DNA of 18,811 nt, taken from Saccoglossus kowalevskii. Taxonomy: Eukaryota; Hemichordata; Enteropneusta; Harrimaniidae. The first letter of the stretch is position 1, and every line of letters begins with the position of its first letter. The stretch covers positions 374,186 through 392,996 of the forward strand of contig NW_003137824.1 in NCBI RefSeq assembly GCF_000003605.2, read 5' to 3'. Of the stretch, positions 18,055 through 18,811 are shown in pieces. The translations under genes and the position numbers were made by a program. The notes beneath the pieces were generated by a model. The model was given only the letters and a program-made list of their open reading frames with translations, did not search any database and was not told the origin of the DNA.

Positions 18055-18156
18055 TTGTTCTGCATTATACGTGTTTCGATGTCCGGGTATTCGCATATTC
18101 TTTGACGTCGATCTTGATAACAGATAAGGGCTTAATCCTGTTTCTGGTAATTTCAT
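18055..18156 (-). CDS. Candidate first coding exon of an unidentified gene (34 aa)
   Basis: On the minus strand an ATG with A at -3 and an in-frame stop upstream opens MKLPETGLSPYLLSRSTSKN followed by MRIPGHRNTYNAEQ. It then runs straight into a perfect donor, CAA|GTAAGT, in phase 0. The composition looks more protein-like than surrounding chance frames. I could not find a matching second exon on the minus strand to the left, and I recognise no family. If real, it would be divergent from the collagen paralogue at 18629. Confidence 0.2.
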
Positions 18157-18533
18157 ATTACAAGTATTTTATGGGTGATGCGATTCATACTTGAATAATA
18201 ATGGTAAGTCTAATAATAGCCGACTCGTTATAAGATGACATTGACAATAAACATAAACTAAAGGTGGTAGCAAGTATTATTAATGGTTTCGTGAAATATT
18301 TATACACTTTTTAGTAGATGGAAATAACACCAAATAAAAAAATCACAATAATAATTGGTTTACCCATTCTTATAATACACGTTTATGTACTGTACACTTT
18401 GATTTAGATGGCATCATGTGTTTTATTATAGAGAATGTTCTGGGTTGTTTTGGCCACTCATATAATCGCATTTACAATAGCAGGAAGTAGGTACTTTCTG
18501 TAACTTAACACTCACAGCCAATATACGTCTTCA

Positions 18534-18540
18534 TATAAAA
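18534..18540 (+). promoter_or_regulatory. TATA box of the collagen paralogue, with adjacent CACGTG
   Basis: TATAAAA lies 95 bp before the ATG at 18629, matching the arrangement at the first gene. CACGTG (18542-18547), a palindromic E-box, follows directly. The block TACTTTCTGTAACTT at about 18491-18505 resembles TACTTTCTGTAGTTT upstream of the first gene's TATA box, at about 13393-13407 on the minus strand. Confidence 0.55.
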
Positions 18541-18573
18541 TCACGTGACAATACCACTCAACTCTAGTGTCTC

Positions 18574-18596
18574 GTATGTTACACTGTGTAACATAC
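18574..18596. repeat. Perfect 23-bp palindrome in the leader of the paralogue
   Basis: GTATGTTACAC, T, GTGTAACATAC: 11-bp arms around one base, with no mismatch. Its left half is the GTCTCGTAYGTTACAC block shared with the first gene's leader. The right half is not present there, so the palindrome is specific to this copy. Confidence 0.85.
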
Positions 18597-18628
18597 TGTA
18601 CGGGTACTGTAGATGAGAACTCACCACA

Positions 18629-18811
18629 ATGCTTCCTAGAGATAATGGTAGGGACAATGGGAAAATAAGAATGATTGCGAAAGAATTGCGTTGTGGAATC
18701 GGTGTTTTGATGTTTTGCTTATTGTTCTGTGTGGTATGCATTCCATATTTATTTTTCAACAATAGTAACATGCTAAAATCACTTGACGTCTTGAGTGATT
18801 TGCAATCAACG
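18629..18811 (+). CDS. Paralogue of the membrane collagen, first exon, cut off by the window end
   Basis: The frame is open from ATG 18629 to the last base (61 codons), with an in-frame TGA five codons upstream. It begins MLPRDNGRDNGKIRMIAKEL and continues RCGIGVLMFCLLFCVVCIPY LFFNNSNM. It aligns with exon 1 of the gene at 5290-13229 (MFPEDKRSDK, ICLLFCMVFIPYLVFKNSD). In a 69-nt stretch over the transmembrane segment I count about 12 differences. It should be a type II membrane protein whose coiled coil is just beginning at the edge (LKSLDVLSDLQST). The collagen and C4 parts would lie beyond the window. The open frame on the opposite strand at 18541-18771 is its shadow. Confidence 0.85.
   Translation, partial: MLPRDNGRDNGKIRMIAKELRCGIGVLMFCLLFCVVCIPYLFFNNSNMLKSLDVLSDLQST

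Overview
The window looks like metazoan nuclear DNA, most likely from a marine invertebrate. It is AT-rich, and its coding sequence sits in short GT-AG exons separated by long repeat-filled introns. Much of the rest is decayed retrotransposon, satellite and microsatellite. The clearest gene is a membrane-anchored 'short-chain collagen C4-like' protein, a type familiar from sponges, molluscs, brachiopods, hemichordates and amphioxus. I cannot name the phylum from the sequence. Nothing prokaryotic is present. Many of the longest open frames begin at TTG or another non-ATG codon, or lie antisense to real exons, and should not be read as genes.

Layout, left to right. Bases 1-431 hold the 3' end of a non-LTR retrotransposon reverse-transcriptase ORF, followed by a dispersed repeat (434-512). 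Two arrays of the same 52-bp satellite unit follow in opposite orientations: about 7 units at 521-888 and 27 units plus a part at 2241-3658. They are separated by about 1.35 kb containing a (TTTA)20 run. A close match to the CTCF consensus sits just outside the right array (3740-3754). A second, dead LINE fragment lies on the minus strand (about 4551-5190).

The minus-strand gene at 13229..5290 has five exons that join in frame at every splice junction and encode about 352 residues. In order these are a short cytoplasmic tail, one transmembrane helix, a leucine heptad coiled coil, a stalk, only eight Gly-X-Y triplets, and a cysteine-rich C4-like domain. Its 5.5-kb first intron carries a tRNA-SINE-like remnant, a 151-nt gapless hairpin and a 1.4-kb tandem repeat of about 160-bp units.

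Further right, on the plus strand, are the apparent last exon of a CRYZ-like quinone oxidoreductase gene (15900-16064) and, at the edge (18629-18811), the first exon of a paralogue of the membrane collagen. The paralogue shares with the first gene its leader sequence, start context, TATA placement and transmembrane segment. The two membrane collagens are therefore head to head, about 5.4 kb apart, and together look like part of an expanding lineage-specific family. The architecture resembles class A scavenger receptors and other type II membrane collagens, so surface adhesion or recognition is a reasonable guess, but only a guess.
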